DNA of 64,000 bases from Anaerolineaceae bacterium (GTDB lineage Bacteria; Chloroflexota; Anaerolineae; Aggregatilineales; Phototrophicaceae): the NCBI GenBank assembly GCA_020634165.1, contig JACKCF010000003.1:347508-411507 (forward strand), in the 5' to 3' direction. Position numbers and translations under genes: made by a program. Position 1 is the stretch's first letter, and every line of letters begins with the position of its first letter. Positions 57,225 to 64,000 of the stretch are shown here, in pieces. The notes under the pieces are model-generated. The model did not search any database. It had not been told where the DNA came from and was given only the letters and a program-made list of their open reading frames with translations.

Positions 57225-58211
57225 CTAACGGAAGCGAATGCGCGGGTCCAACCACGCCAGTAACACATCGGAAAACAGAGTACCGATAACGGTCAACACA
57301 CTCAGCATCATAATGGCGCTACCCGCGAGATACATGTCTTCATTGCGCAGGGCATCGAACAAAAGCGGCCCTGTCGTCTGCAAACTGAGCACAATGGAGA
57401 CAATCGTCGCGCCAGATACCAAATTGACGAAAATGTCGTTCAGGCTGCTGACGAAGGGATTGAGCGCATGTCGCAGCGGATATTTGATCAGCAACCAATA
57501 TTCTGGCAGGCCCTTGGTGCGGGCCGTCGTCACATAAGGTCGTCGCAGTTCATCGAGCAGATTGGCGCGCAGGGTGCGAATCAAGCTGGCTGTACCGGCG
57601 GTACCCAGTACAACCATCGGAATCCATAAGTGGCTGAGTAAATCGCCGATTTTGGCCAGGTTCCAGGGCGCATCAATATATTCCGGGGAGAAAAGGCCGC
57701 CAACGCTCTGACCAAAGTATTTGAAGGAGATGTACAGCAGAACCAGTGCCAGCAAAAAGTTAGGAATCGCCAACCCGATAAACCCAACAAAGGTCGCGAC
57801 GTAATCACCAGGCGAATACTGGTTCACGGCTGAGTAGATGCCAATCGGAATGGCGACCACCCAGATGAACAACATACTGGAAAGTGACAGGGTAAAAGTC
57901 AGGGCCAGACGCTGCCAGATGAGATCATCAACGGGCAAGTTCCAGCGGATGGACATGCCAAAATCGCCTTTAAGCACGATATCCGAAATCCACTGGATGT
58001 ACTGGCCGATAATCGGCTGGTCTAGACCATAGAATTGGCGCAAGCTGGCCTGTTCTTCTGGCGTGAGTTCCTCGCCCGCCGTTCGGCGTTCTGCTGCCAG
58101 CCTGTCTACGTAATCGCCAGGTGGCAAATTGATAATCGTGAACGACACGATGGAAATCGCCAGGAGTGTAGGGATCATGAAAAGCAGGCGCTTGATGATG
58201 TATTGAAGCAT
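57225..58211 (-). CDS. Peptide-type ABC permease (DppB-like)
   Basis: This encodes 328 residues, the usual family length. The start MLQYIIKRLLFMIPTLLA is the canonical first helix of DppB-type permeases. A long periplasmic segment (EQASLRQFYGLDQPIIGQY...DFGMSI) and about six hydrophobic helices follow, with the EAA loop near PYVTTARTKGLPEYWLLIKY. It pairs with the DppC-like permease to form the channel. It is separated from the binding protein gene by 111 bases that hold two hairpins. Confidence 0.9.
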   Translation of the reverse strand: MLQYIIKRLLFMIPTLLAISIVSFTIINLPPGDYVDRLAAERRTAGEELTPEEQASLRQFYGLDQPIIGQYIQWISDIVLKGDFGMSIRWNLPVDDLIWQRLALTFTLSLSSMLFIWVVAIPIGIYSAVNQYSPGDYVATFVGFIGLAIPNFLLALVLLYISFKYFGQSVGGLFSPEYIDAPWNLAKIGDLLSHLWIPMVVLGTAGTASLIRTLRANLLDELRRPYVTTARTKGLPEYWLLIKYPLRHALNPFVSSLNDIFVNLVSGATIVSIVLSLQTTGPLLFDALRNEDMYLAGSAIMMLSVLTVIGTLFSDVLLAWLDPRIRFR

Positions 58212-58245
58212 CTGGCTGGGCCTTCATAACGGTTTGAACTGAACA

Positions 58246-58303
58246 GCGACTGCTCAGTCGCATAAACATGACAAATGGGGACTACCACGCACGTAGCAGT
58301 CCC
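58246..58303 (-). promoter_or_regulatory. Two hairpins between the binding-protein and permease genes
   Basis: On the minus strand the first is GGGACTGCTAC-GTGC-GTGGTAGTCCC (58303-58278), an 11-pair stem with two G-T pairs. The second is GCGACT-GAGC-AGTCGC (58261-58246). Neither has a U-tract. Such structures after a binding-protein gene often stabilise its mRNA or attenuate readthrough, so that binding protein is made in excess over permease, as in the mal operon. The role here is inferred. Confidence 0.5.
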
Positions 58304-58322
58304 ATAGAGATGTGTGTTTGAC

Positions 58323-60272
58323 TTACTGTTCTGAGATATAGAAGGTTTCAAAATTAGCCGGAGCCGGGCCAGGGTACAGCCAGCCCGCGATGAGCGGATC
58401 AGGCACATTGTGCAGGTTGTTGCTGACAACACGATAGTCCCCTGCGGGCAGGCTGAGACCAATGGTGAAGAACTGATCTGCGCTCAGATCGAGCAGTTCG
58501 TTCATGAGCGCGGTTTGCGCTTCCAGCGTGGTGGCCTGGCGCAGTTCTTCCAGGATTTCGTACTGACGCTGTAGTTCCGCTGGGGGTTCGATGGGTTCAG
58601 CAGTCAGTTCAGCATTGGGGTCCATGCGCTGGTTGTTCCAGGCAATCCAGCCCCAGGCGGCTTCTGGCGTGTAGCCACCAGCAGCGACCAATGGCAGCAG
58701 ACCGGTACCGTTTTCACCTGCCCAGACATAACCGTGAATATCATCATCCTGGACGCGGGCACGCCATACATCATCGCCAACGATAACCGGATTGGTATCG
58801 ATACCGACTTCTTCCCAGTTGCGTTCAACGATCTGCATTACATCGACCCAATCTGGGCGGAAGCCCTGATTGACGATGATGTTGAAGGTAAAGCGTTCAC
58901 CATTCGGCAGCAGACGGAAGCCTTCAGCATCTTTTTCCGGCATGACCAGATCAAGGGCAGCATTGGCAGCTTCGACATCGTATCCAGTGTATTGAGTCGC
59001 CAGACGTTCATTATAGAACGGGGACTCTGGGCGTGGGGCCTGCTGATGCGGCACACCCTGGCCGATGTAGACGGTATCGATGATTGTCTGGCGATCCATT
59101 GCTTCTGAAAGGCCCATACGGAAGTTGATGTCTTGCAGAACGCTGGCAATGGCTTCGTCAGGGTGATTCAGCTTGAGGTGCAGCAGCATAGTATTAAAGT
59201 CGCTGTTGATGACGTTAACGAAATGGTAGTTGCCTGTTTCCATGTTATCAAAGTAGACAGCACGGTTGGGCGGCTGGCTGACTTCACGGTTGGACAGGCT
59301 ATCTTCGCCATCGATGGTCTTCAGCAAGGCAACCTCAGGATCCGTGACAAGGGTAAAGACGCGCTCGTCAATGTAAGGAAGCTGGTTGCATTCCGGGTCT
59401 ACTTTGAAGTAGTACGGGTTGCGAACAAAGGTGAAGCGCTCTTCACCGATAAACGGCGCGGTTGGCATCCAGGGTTGCAGTGTGGGGCGCTCAGGATTGT
59501 TGTATTCGGAATCCATACCGTAGCTGCCAACCTTGGCAATCCACCACTGGCCGTATTCCTCAAAGCCATCTTCAGCCATCATGGCAGTTACACCATCCGG
59601 GTTCAGTTCCATGCTGAACTGGCTGAGGTAATGTTCTGGGAATTGCGTCACGCGAACGCCATAAGAAGCCGATAGATTCTGTAGGAATAGACCATTCGGT
59701 GCGGCAAACTTGAATTCAACCGTCAGATCATCGATTTTGGTCACTTCCGCTGGCTGACCATCCACCACGAAGTAAGAATAAGGTCCACCTGGATAGATAT
59801 CGATATTGGTTTCGACCTGTTCCCACCAGAAGATGATGTCATCTGCGGTGAACAGCTCACCATCAGACCACTTCAACCCTTCGCGCAGGAAGAAAGTATA
59901 GGTCGTACCATCATCGCTGATTTCCCAGCCTTCAGCGATGTTCGGGATAACTTCGCTACCATCAACGCTCCAGCGAACCAGGTTTTCATAACCGAACTGA
60001 CGGAACTCTGCCAGACGGCTGCCGCCATAAAGGTCGAACATCTGGCCACCATAGGTGCCAATGCTTTCATAGGGTTCAACAACGCGAGGATGAACAGGGA
60101 GACGTTCCGCAACAGGTGGCAATTCACCAGCGGCTACACGTTCAGCGAGTTGTGGTGCTTCATTGTATGCTTCACACATAACGTCAGATTGGGCAAAAAT
60201 GCTGGTTGGCAGTACAACAATAGCCAACATCACGAAAAGGCCTAGTAAGCTCATTCGTGTCGTTCTCTTCAT
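58323..60272 (-). CDS. ABC transporter substrate-binding protein, family 5 (peptide/opine type)
   Basis: This encodes 649 residues with a signal peptide (LLGLFVMLAIVVLPTSIFAQ). The mature part has family 5 features: GGQMFDLYGG near the start, NIAEGWEISDDGTTYTFFLR and LREGLKWSDGELFTADDI, and later FRMGLSEAMDRQTIIDTVY. There is no lipobox cysteine, so it is presumably not lipid-anchored. It is the first gene of the operon and binds the ligand outside the membrane. The ligand is unknown: family 5 proteins take peptides, opines, nickel or sugars. Confidence 0.9.
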   Translation of the reverse strand: MKRTTRMSLLGLFVMLAIVVLPTSIFAQSDVMCEAYNEAPQLAERVAAGELPPVAERLPVHPRVVEPYESIGTYGGQMFDLYGGSRLAEFRQFGYENLVRWSVDGSEVIPNIAEGWEISDDGTTYTFFLREGLKWSDGELFTADDIIFWWEQVETNIDIYPGGPYSYFVVDGQPAEVTKIDDLTVEFKFAAPNGLFLQNLSASYGVRVTQFPEHYLSQFSMELNPDGVTAMMAEDGFEEYGQWWIAKVGSYGMDSEYNNPERPTLQPWMPTAPFIGEERFTFVRNPYYFKVDPECNQLPYIDERVFTLVTDPEVALLKTIDGEDSLSNREVSQPPNRAVYFDNMETGNYHFVNVINSDFNTMLLHLKLNHPDEAIASVLQDINFRMGLSEAMDRQTIIDTVYIGQGVPHQQAPRPESPFYNERLATQYTGYDVEAANAALDLVMPEKDAEGFRLLPNGERFTFNIIVNQGFRPDWVDVMQIVERNWEEVGIDTNPVIVGDDVWRARVQDDDIHGYVWAGENGTGLLPLVAAGGYTPEAAWGWIAWNNQRMDPNAELTAEPIEPPAELQRQYEILEELRQATTLEAQTALMNELLDLSADQFFTIGLSLPAGDYRVVSNNLHNVPDPLIAGWLYPGPAPANFETFYISEQ

Positions 60273-60690
60273 GCGAGATTCCTCTCAAGTGTTTGAAGTA
60301 TCGCAAGTGGTAAAGTGAGCAGTATGCAGTTGTGGTCTAGATGATGGCGTGCACCATCATAAGCACGGGTTTAAAGCTGGATCCGAAGCTTCAAATTAGG
60401 GCTGATTGTAGACAGGGAAGACGATCACGAGGTTAACTTTGTTTGGCGCTTGGATTAAGTTCTACTCGTATGAACTTAATATTGGGAGCCTGTCGAACAT
60501 AGTCGCTTAATATGCTCTTGATGTTGGTCGTATATGATATCCAGAATCCACAGCCACCTCATCAAAACCCCTAATTACTTGGGACCACAAAATGAATTAT
60601 CAGATTATTCTATAGATGAGTGTAGCCAGTTAGTTTGCAGCATTGTTTGAATGAGACATCAATCGTTCTACTCATGGCAAAGAGAGTCTG
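60273..60690. other. Divergent intergenic region with promoters for both directions
   Basis: This 418-base gap separates the ABC operon (minus) from the VWA lipoprotein gene (plus). Both units must start here. No pair of -35 and -10 boxes stands out enough for me to assign, and no riboswitch-like structure was seen. Confidence 0.4.
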
Positions 60691-62307
60691 ATGGCAAAAA
60701 CACTAACACGAATGCTCTTCATTGTTTTTCTGGCTGTCTTGGTGATCACCGGATGTGATACGACGAGTACGGGTAGCATCCCAGAGGATAGAACCCTTCA
60801 TATTGTGTCCGGTTCAGAGAATCAGACGCTGGAACCGATTATTCAGACATGGGCATCTGATAACGGCTATGCTGTGAATATGACCTATATGGGCACTGTT
60901 GATATTGCGCGCATGTTGCAATCAGGGCAAGTGCCATACGATGCGGTCTGGCCCGCCAATCGGCTCTGGATCGATTATGGAGACACGCACAACCTCACCA
61001 AACATGTTCAGAGCATTATGCGCTCGCCGGTCGTGTTTGGCGTTAAGCGTTCTATCGCTGAACGACTCGGCTGGATTGGCGAGGACATCTATATGGATGA
61101 TATCGTCACAGCTACGGAATCCGGCGAAATCCGCTTCATGATGACTTCGGCGACACAATCTAATTCCGGCGCATCGTTCTATTTTGCGGCGCTAACCGCA
61201 TTCGCTGAAAAAAGCGGTGATGTCATCACCTCCGATGACCTGGAATCAGCCAATGTGGAAGCCGACATCAAGCGCATACTCGGCACAGTGGATCGCTCCA
61301 GCGGTAGCAGCGGCTGGTTAAAGGACCTCTTCCTCGATCAATATGAACGTTATGATGCCATGGTGAACTATGAAGCGCTGATCATCGAAGCCAATCAGGA
61401 ATTGGAACAGGCAGGCCACGAGCCTCTATATGCTATTTATCCGGTTGATGGTCTGGCGATTGCTGACTCGCCACTGGGCTACGTCGAGCGCAACATAGAA
61501 GGCAAAGAAGACATTTTCCTGGAATTGCAGCAGTATTTACTTACTGAAGATGTACAACGCGAATTGCTGAATGCTGGTCGGCGGACGAGTACCCTGGGCA
61601 TTCAATTGACCGATGCCAATCGCGATGTTTTTAGGCCAGAATGGGGCATCGACGTAGACCGTGTCATCCAGCCGATCCGCTTCCCCAATGCCGAGGTCAT
61701 CCAGCAAGCACTTGACCTGTACCAGACGTCTTTCCGGCGGCCTTCCTGCACCGTCTATGTGCTCGATTTCTCCGGTAGTATGAGTGGCCAGGGCGAGGCG
61801 GACTTAAAGGCGGCTATGCGTACCCTGCTGGATCAATCTATTGCAACGCAGTATCTCTTGCAGGGCCATCCTAAGGATGTCAGTTCAGTGGTGCTGTTCA
61901 ATGATACCATCATCAATGGTAACCGCCTCGATCAATGGACTGTAGAGGGCAATGACGAAGCCGAACTGCGCAACCTCTATCTACAGATTGAGCGCACACA
62001 GGCAGGTAACGGCACCGATATTTTCAATGCAGCGTTGGCTGGTCTGGAACATCTGGAAGAGATTCGTACCCAAGAATGTCTACCGTCGGTCATCCTGATG
62101 ACGGATGGGCGCGATGGTGGCAATGGCTATAGCGCCTTCCAATCCTACGTCCGCCAATCAGAAAATGACGTACCTGTGTTTGCAATCACATTCGGGGATG
62201 CTGACCCAGAACAATTACGACCGGCAACCACGCTGACTTCTGCGCGCATCTTTGATGGTACAAGCGATCTTGTTTCTGCATTCCGCAGCGCCAAAGGCTA
62301 CAATTAG
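60691..62307 (+). CDS. Lipoprotein with solute-binding and VWA domains
   Basis: This encodes 538 residues. The signal peptide has a lipobox VITGC with cysteine 22. Residues 35-335 form a periplasmic binding-protein-like fold (LHIVSGSENQTLEPIIQTWA, PYDAVWPANRLW, GYVERN). Residues 350-538 are a VWA domain with a complete MIDAS: DFSGS near 358, the Thr of GNGTDIF, and the Asp of MTDGRDGG near 471. VWA domains bind metal and partner proteins, so this joins ligand or partner recognition to a membrane anchor. The next gene encodes a second, VWA-free copy of the binding domain. Function unknown. Confidence 0.75.
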   Translation: MAKTLTRMLFIVFLAVLVITGCDTTSTGSIPEDRTLHIVSGSENQTLEPIIQTWASDNGYAVNMTYMGTVDIARMLQSGQVPYDAVWPANRLWIDYGDTHNLTKHVQSIMRSPVVFGVKRSIAERLGWIGEDIYMDDIVTATESGEIRFMMTSATQSNSGASFYFAALTAFAEKSGDVITSDDLESANVEADIKRILGTVDRSSGSSGWLKDLFLDQYERYDAMVNYEALIIEANQELEQAGHEPLYAIYPVDGLAIADSPLGYVERNIEGKEDIFLELQQYLLTEDVQRELLNAGRRTSTLGIQLTDANRDVFRPEWGIDVDRVIQPIRFPNAEVIQQALDLYQTSFRRPSCTVYVLDFSGSMSGQGEADLKAAMRTLLDQSIATQYLLQGHPKDVSSVVLFNDTIINGNRLDQWTVEGNDEAELRNLYLQIERTQAGNGTDIFNAALAGLEHLEEIRTQECLPSVILMTDGRDGGNGYSAFQSYVRQSENDVPVFAITFGDADPEQLRPATTLTSARIFDGTSDLVSAFRSAKGYN

Positions 62308-62355
62308 GTTCCCGAACGCACTACACCGTTCAGGACATACTTAAGGAGCAAATCA

Positions 62356-63492
62356 GTGGAAACGACTGATAATCGCAGTTCAACACTAAGACTTGTGCGA
62401 AGTTTGATCGTTCTGGGTTTGATCGTTGTTGCCGTCGCGGCATTGGCACCCAGCATTCTGAATACAGTCCAGGAAATATCACCGACGGAAACAACACATG
62501 TCGAGTGCATCATTGGCAGTGAAAAATCGGGATTCCTTGACAACCAAGAAGTAAAAGACATTCTGGCTCGCGAGTACGGCCTCGATGTCTCTTATCGGCG
62601 CATGGGCAGTATCGAACAGGCAACCACTGACTTGACAGGCGTGGACTGCCTGTGGCCCTCGAATACCAGTGCGTTGGAAATTTTCCGCGAGAACAATCCG
62701 GAGTTATTTGCAAGCGGAACAGCCAAGAGCGAGATCATTTTCAACTCGCCCATCGTGATTTATGCCTGGCGCCCCATCACCAGTGCGCTGGAAGATGCGG
62801 GGCTGGTCACAGAAGCTGCCGATGGTCGCAAAGAAATCGATACGGCTGAATTGATGACGATGCTGACATCTGAGGACAAGCCCAGTTGGGCTGACCTCGG
62901 CGTGACGGACCTGTTCGGTGATTTCAACGTTGTGACCACCGACCCAACGCGCAGCAATTCCGGAAACATGTTCTATGCACTGATGGCCAATATGCTCGTC
63001 GATGGCGATATTGCTACGATGAGCAATATTGTGGAACAACTGCCGACGATTAAAACCTTCTATGATGCACAAGGTCGGCTGGAAGAAAGCTCCGGCATTC
63101 TCTTCGAGCAGTTCATCACCCTGGGGATGGGAGCTTATCCGGCGATTGCCAACTATGAGAGCCTCTTGATTGAACTGGCCGTCAATAACCCGGAACAAGC
63201 GGACGCAATCAACAGCCAGATTCAGATCATTTACCCGGTACCGACTGTCTGGTCGTCGCACCCGCTGATTGCGTTGAATAATCAGGGCAAAAGCTTGCTG
63301 GATGCTATGCAGGATGAACGTTTACAGCGCATCGCCTGGGAGCAGCATGGGTTCCGCAGTGGCCTAACAGGCATCCAGAATGATGTGACGAAATTTGCTA
63401 TTCCAGGCCTCGCCAGCGAAGTGAATGCTGTCATCGCTTTGCCACGCTCTAACGCGCTGCTGGAGATGCTTGGCTACCTAGACAGCAATTAG
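62356..63492 (+). CDS. Membrane-anchored solute-binding-like protein, partner of the VWA lipoprotein
   Basis: This encodes 378 residues from GTG 62356 (AAGGAG eight bases upstream). An N-terminal hydrophobic anchor (LIVLGLIVVAVAALAPSIL) is followed by a binding-protein-like fold. It is related to the first part of the preceding protein: both have DCLWPSN/DAVWPAN, SNSGNMFYALMAN/SNSGASFYFAAL, and ANYESLLIE/VNYEALIIE. There is no VWA domain. The gap to the upstream gene is 48 bases, so the two are very likely co-transcribed and may form a complex. It is not near a cognate permease. Confidence 0.75.
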   Translation: METTDNRSSTLRLVRSLIVLGLIVVAVAALAPSILNTVQEISPTETTHVECIIGSEKSGFLDNQEVKDILAREYGLDVSYRRMGSIEQATTDLTGVDCLWPSNTSALEIFRENNPELFASGTAKSEIIFNSPIVIYAWRPITSALEDAGLVTEAADGRKEIDTAELMTMLTSEDKPSWADLGVTDLFGDFNVVTTDPTRSNSGNMFYALMANMLVDGDIATMSNIVEQLPTIKTFYDAQGRLEESSGILFEQFITLGMGAYPAIANYESLLIELAVNNPEQADAINSQIQIIYPVPTVWSSHPLIALNNQGKSLLDAMQDERLQRIAWEQHGFRSGLTGIQNDVTKFAIPGLASEVNAVIALPRSNALLEMLGYLDSN

Positions 63493-63514
63493 AGGAAATA
63501 TATAACATACGTTG

Positions 63515-63546
63515 AGGAGCAGCTTATCTCTATTGGCTGCTCCTTT
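63515..63546 (+). terminator. Intrinsic terminator of the VWA operon
   Basis: AGGAGCAGC, a 12-base loop, then GCTGCTCC and TTT. The eight-pair stem lies 23 bases after the stop codon. Confidence 0.7.
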
Positions 63547-63653
63547 ACAGGGCTTGTCACTGTTGAGCATACAACGGTGAGCCTGCCGGATGGCGTTATT
63601 TTTCCGTTGGTACATATGACAAAATTAATGGAAAGCATTTATCTTCTCATGCG

Positions 63654-63672
63654 GGCCAATCTTGGCCTTTTT
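63654..63672 (+). terminator. Second intrinsic terminator
   Basis: GGCCAA-TC-TTGGCC followed by TTTTT on the plus strand. It lies between the VWA operon and the oppositely oriented kinase copy. A short open frame at 63577-63771 spans it and is not supported. Confidence 0.65.
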
Positions 63673-63733
63673 GTTTCAGGGGCAAATCGTGTGCCTAGTC
63701 AAATGCTATCGAAAAAGATGATATTGATGCGAG

Positions 63734-64000
63734 ATTCATCATTGAGCGTAGCAAAGAAACGCGCAACGTAAACAAACTTTATATGTCTAGTTCACTTCTT
63801 GTTGATGTGCTTTGCCTTGCAATATCGTCCAGAAATAATCTTCAAAGCCGTTTTGCCCACCCTTTAGTGCGATTTCGATCTTATCGAATTGAGGATCGGA
63901 AGACCGCGCATGGCATAACGGCGCACCAGGGGCGATGGTCTGGATGGCTTGTAAGGCGAAAATGCCAAGTTGGCGGGCCGTGTGACCGGAAGTATCCCCG
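63734..64000 (-). repeat. Right arm of inverted repeat
   Basis: Reverse complement of 159-427. It contains the last 71 codons of the sugar kinase plus about 50 bases of downstream flank, with scattered substitutions. The window ends inside it. Confidence 0.85.
63787..64000 (-). CDS. Four-carbon acid sugar kinase (YgbK/OtnK-like), second copy, C-terminal part
   Basis: The minus-strand frame runs from the window edge to TAG at 63787-63789 and encodes GDTSGHTARQLGIFALQAIQ and so on to the end. It is the same protein end as at 1-375 except for a few residues (TILQGKAHQQEVN against AILQGKAYQQEEVN). Intact as far as visible. Two diverged copies, not an assembly artefact of identical sequence. Confidence 0.75.
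   Translation of the reverse strand, partial: GDTSGHTARQLGIFALQAIQTIAPGAPLCHARSSDPQFDKIEIALKGGQNGFEDYFWTILQGKAHQQEVN

Noticed and set aside
52492..60272. Plus-strand frames inside the ABC operon
   Set aside because: They mirror strong minus-strand genes with full family motifs and are shadows.
63577..63771. 64-codon plus-strand frame
   Set aside because: It spans a clear intrinsic terminator and runs into the inverted-repeat flank; no recognisable domain.

Overview
The window looks like a piece of a mid-GC chromosome from a Chloroflexota bacterium (Anaerolineae-like). This is inferred from very large secreted proteins with CSLREA/beta-helix domains and Thr/Pro-rich tails, WD40-STAND proteins, bacterial Pnkp and an EssC-like ATPase in one place. 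No rRNA, tRNA or CRISPR array was seen.

Layout. Positions 1-427 and 63734-64000 carry two diverged copies of the 3' end of a four-carbon acid sugar kinase gene in inverted orientation, so the window is framed by an inverted repeat. Positions 724-31404 hold six tandem minus-strand paralogues encoding giant secreted proteins (1143 to about 2610 aa). Each has a signal peptide, a CSLREA motif, beta-helix, Ig-like modules, FN3 and a GDWxGDG propeller. After a PTPRVPVIPGP-type junction each ends in a different tail: SH3-like triplet, PA14 plus Excalibur, duplicated beta domain, or a decayed PA14-like tail. Four of the six share a two-part upstream promoter signature with conserved spacing.

Positions 31.5-33.3 kb hold a decapitated Pnkp ligase gene abutting a decayed copy of a small HTH repeat. 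Positions 33.3-39.4 kb encode a kinase/LuxR-HTH/nSTAND/WD40 membrane protein followed by a secreted alpha/beta hydrolase. A compact island at 40.6-51.0 kb carries an NLR-like WD40 protein with a TIR/SLOG-like N-terminus, then a type VII-secretion-like cluster: EssC-type ATPase, three WXG100-like proteins, a coiled-coil protein with a candidate nuclease tail, and a YbjN-like small protein. Mobile-element remnants lie on both sides of it: a serine recombinase fragment and a deleted IS1 on the left, a deleted IS5 and an HTH repeat on the right.

Positions 52.5-60.3 kb are a minus-strand peptide-type ABC transporter operon (binding protein, two permeases, fused double ATPase) ending in a PHP-type CehA/McbA metallohydrolase. 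The second permease has a frameshift in an A9 tract. Positions 60.7-63.5 kb encode a VWA/solute-binding lipoprotein and a membrane-anchored solute-binding paralogue, followed by two hairpin terminators.

The strongest candidates for new biology are the T7SS-like island and the tail-swapping surface-protein array with its shared promoter architecture.
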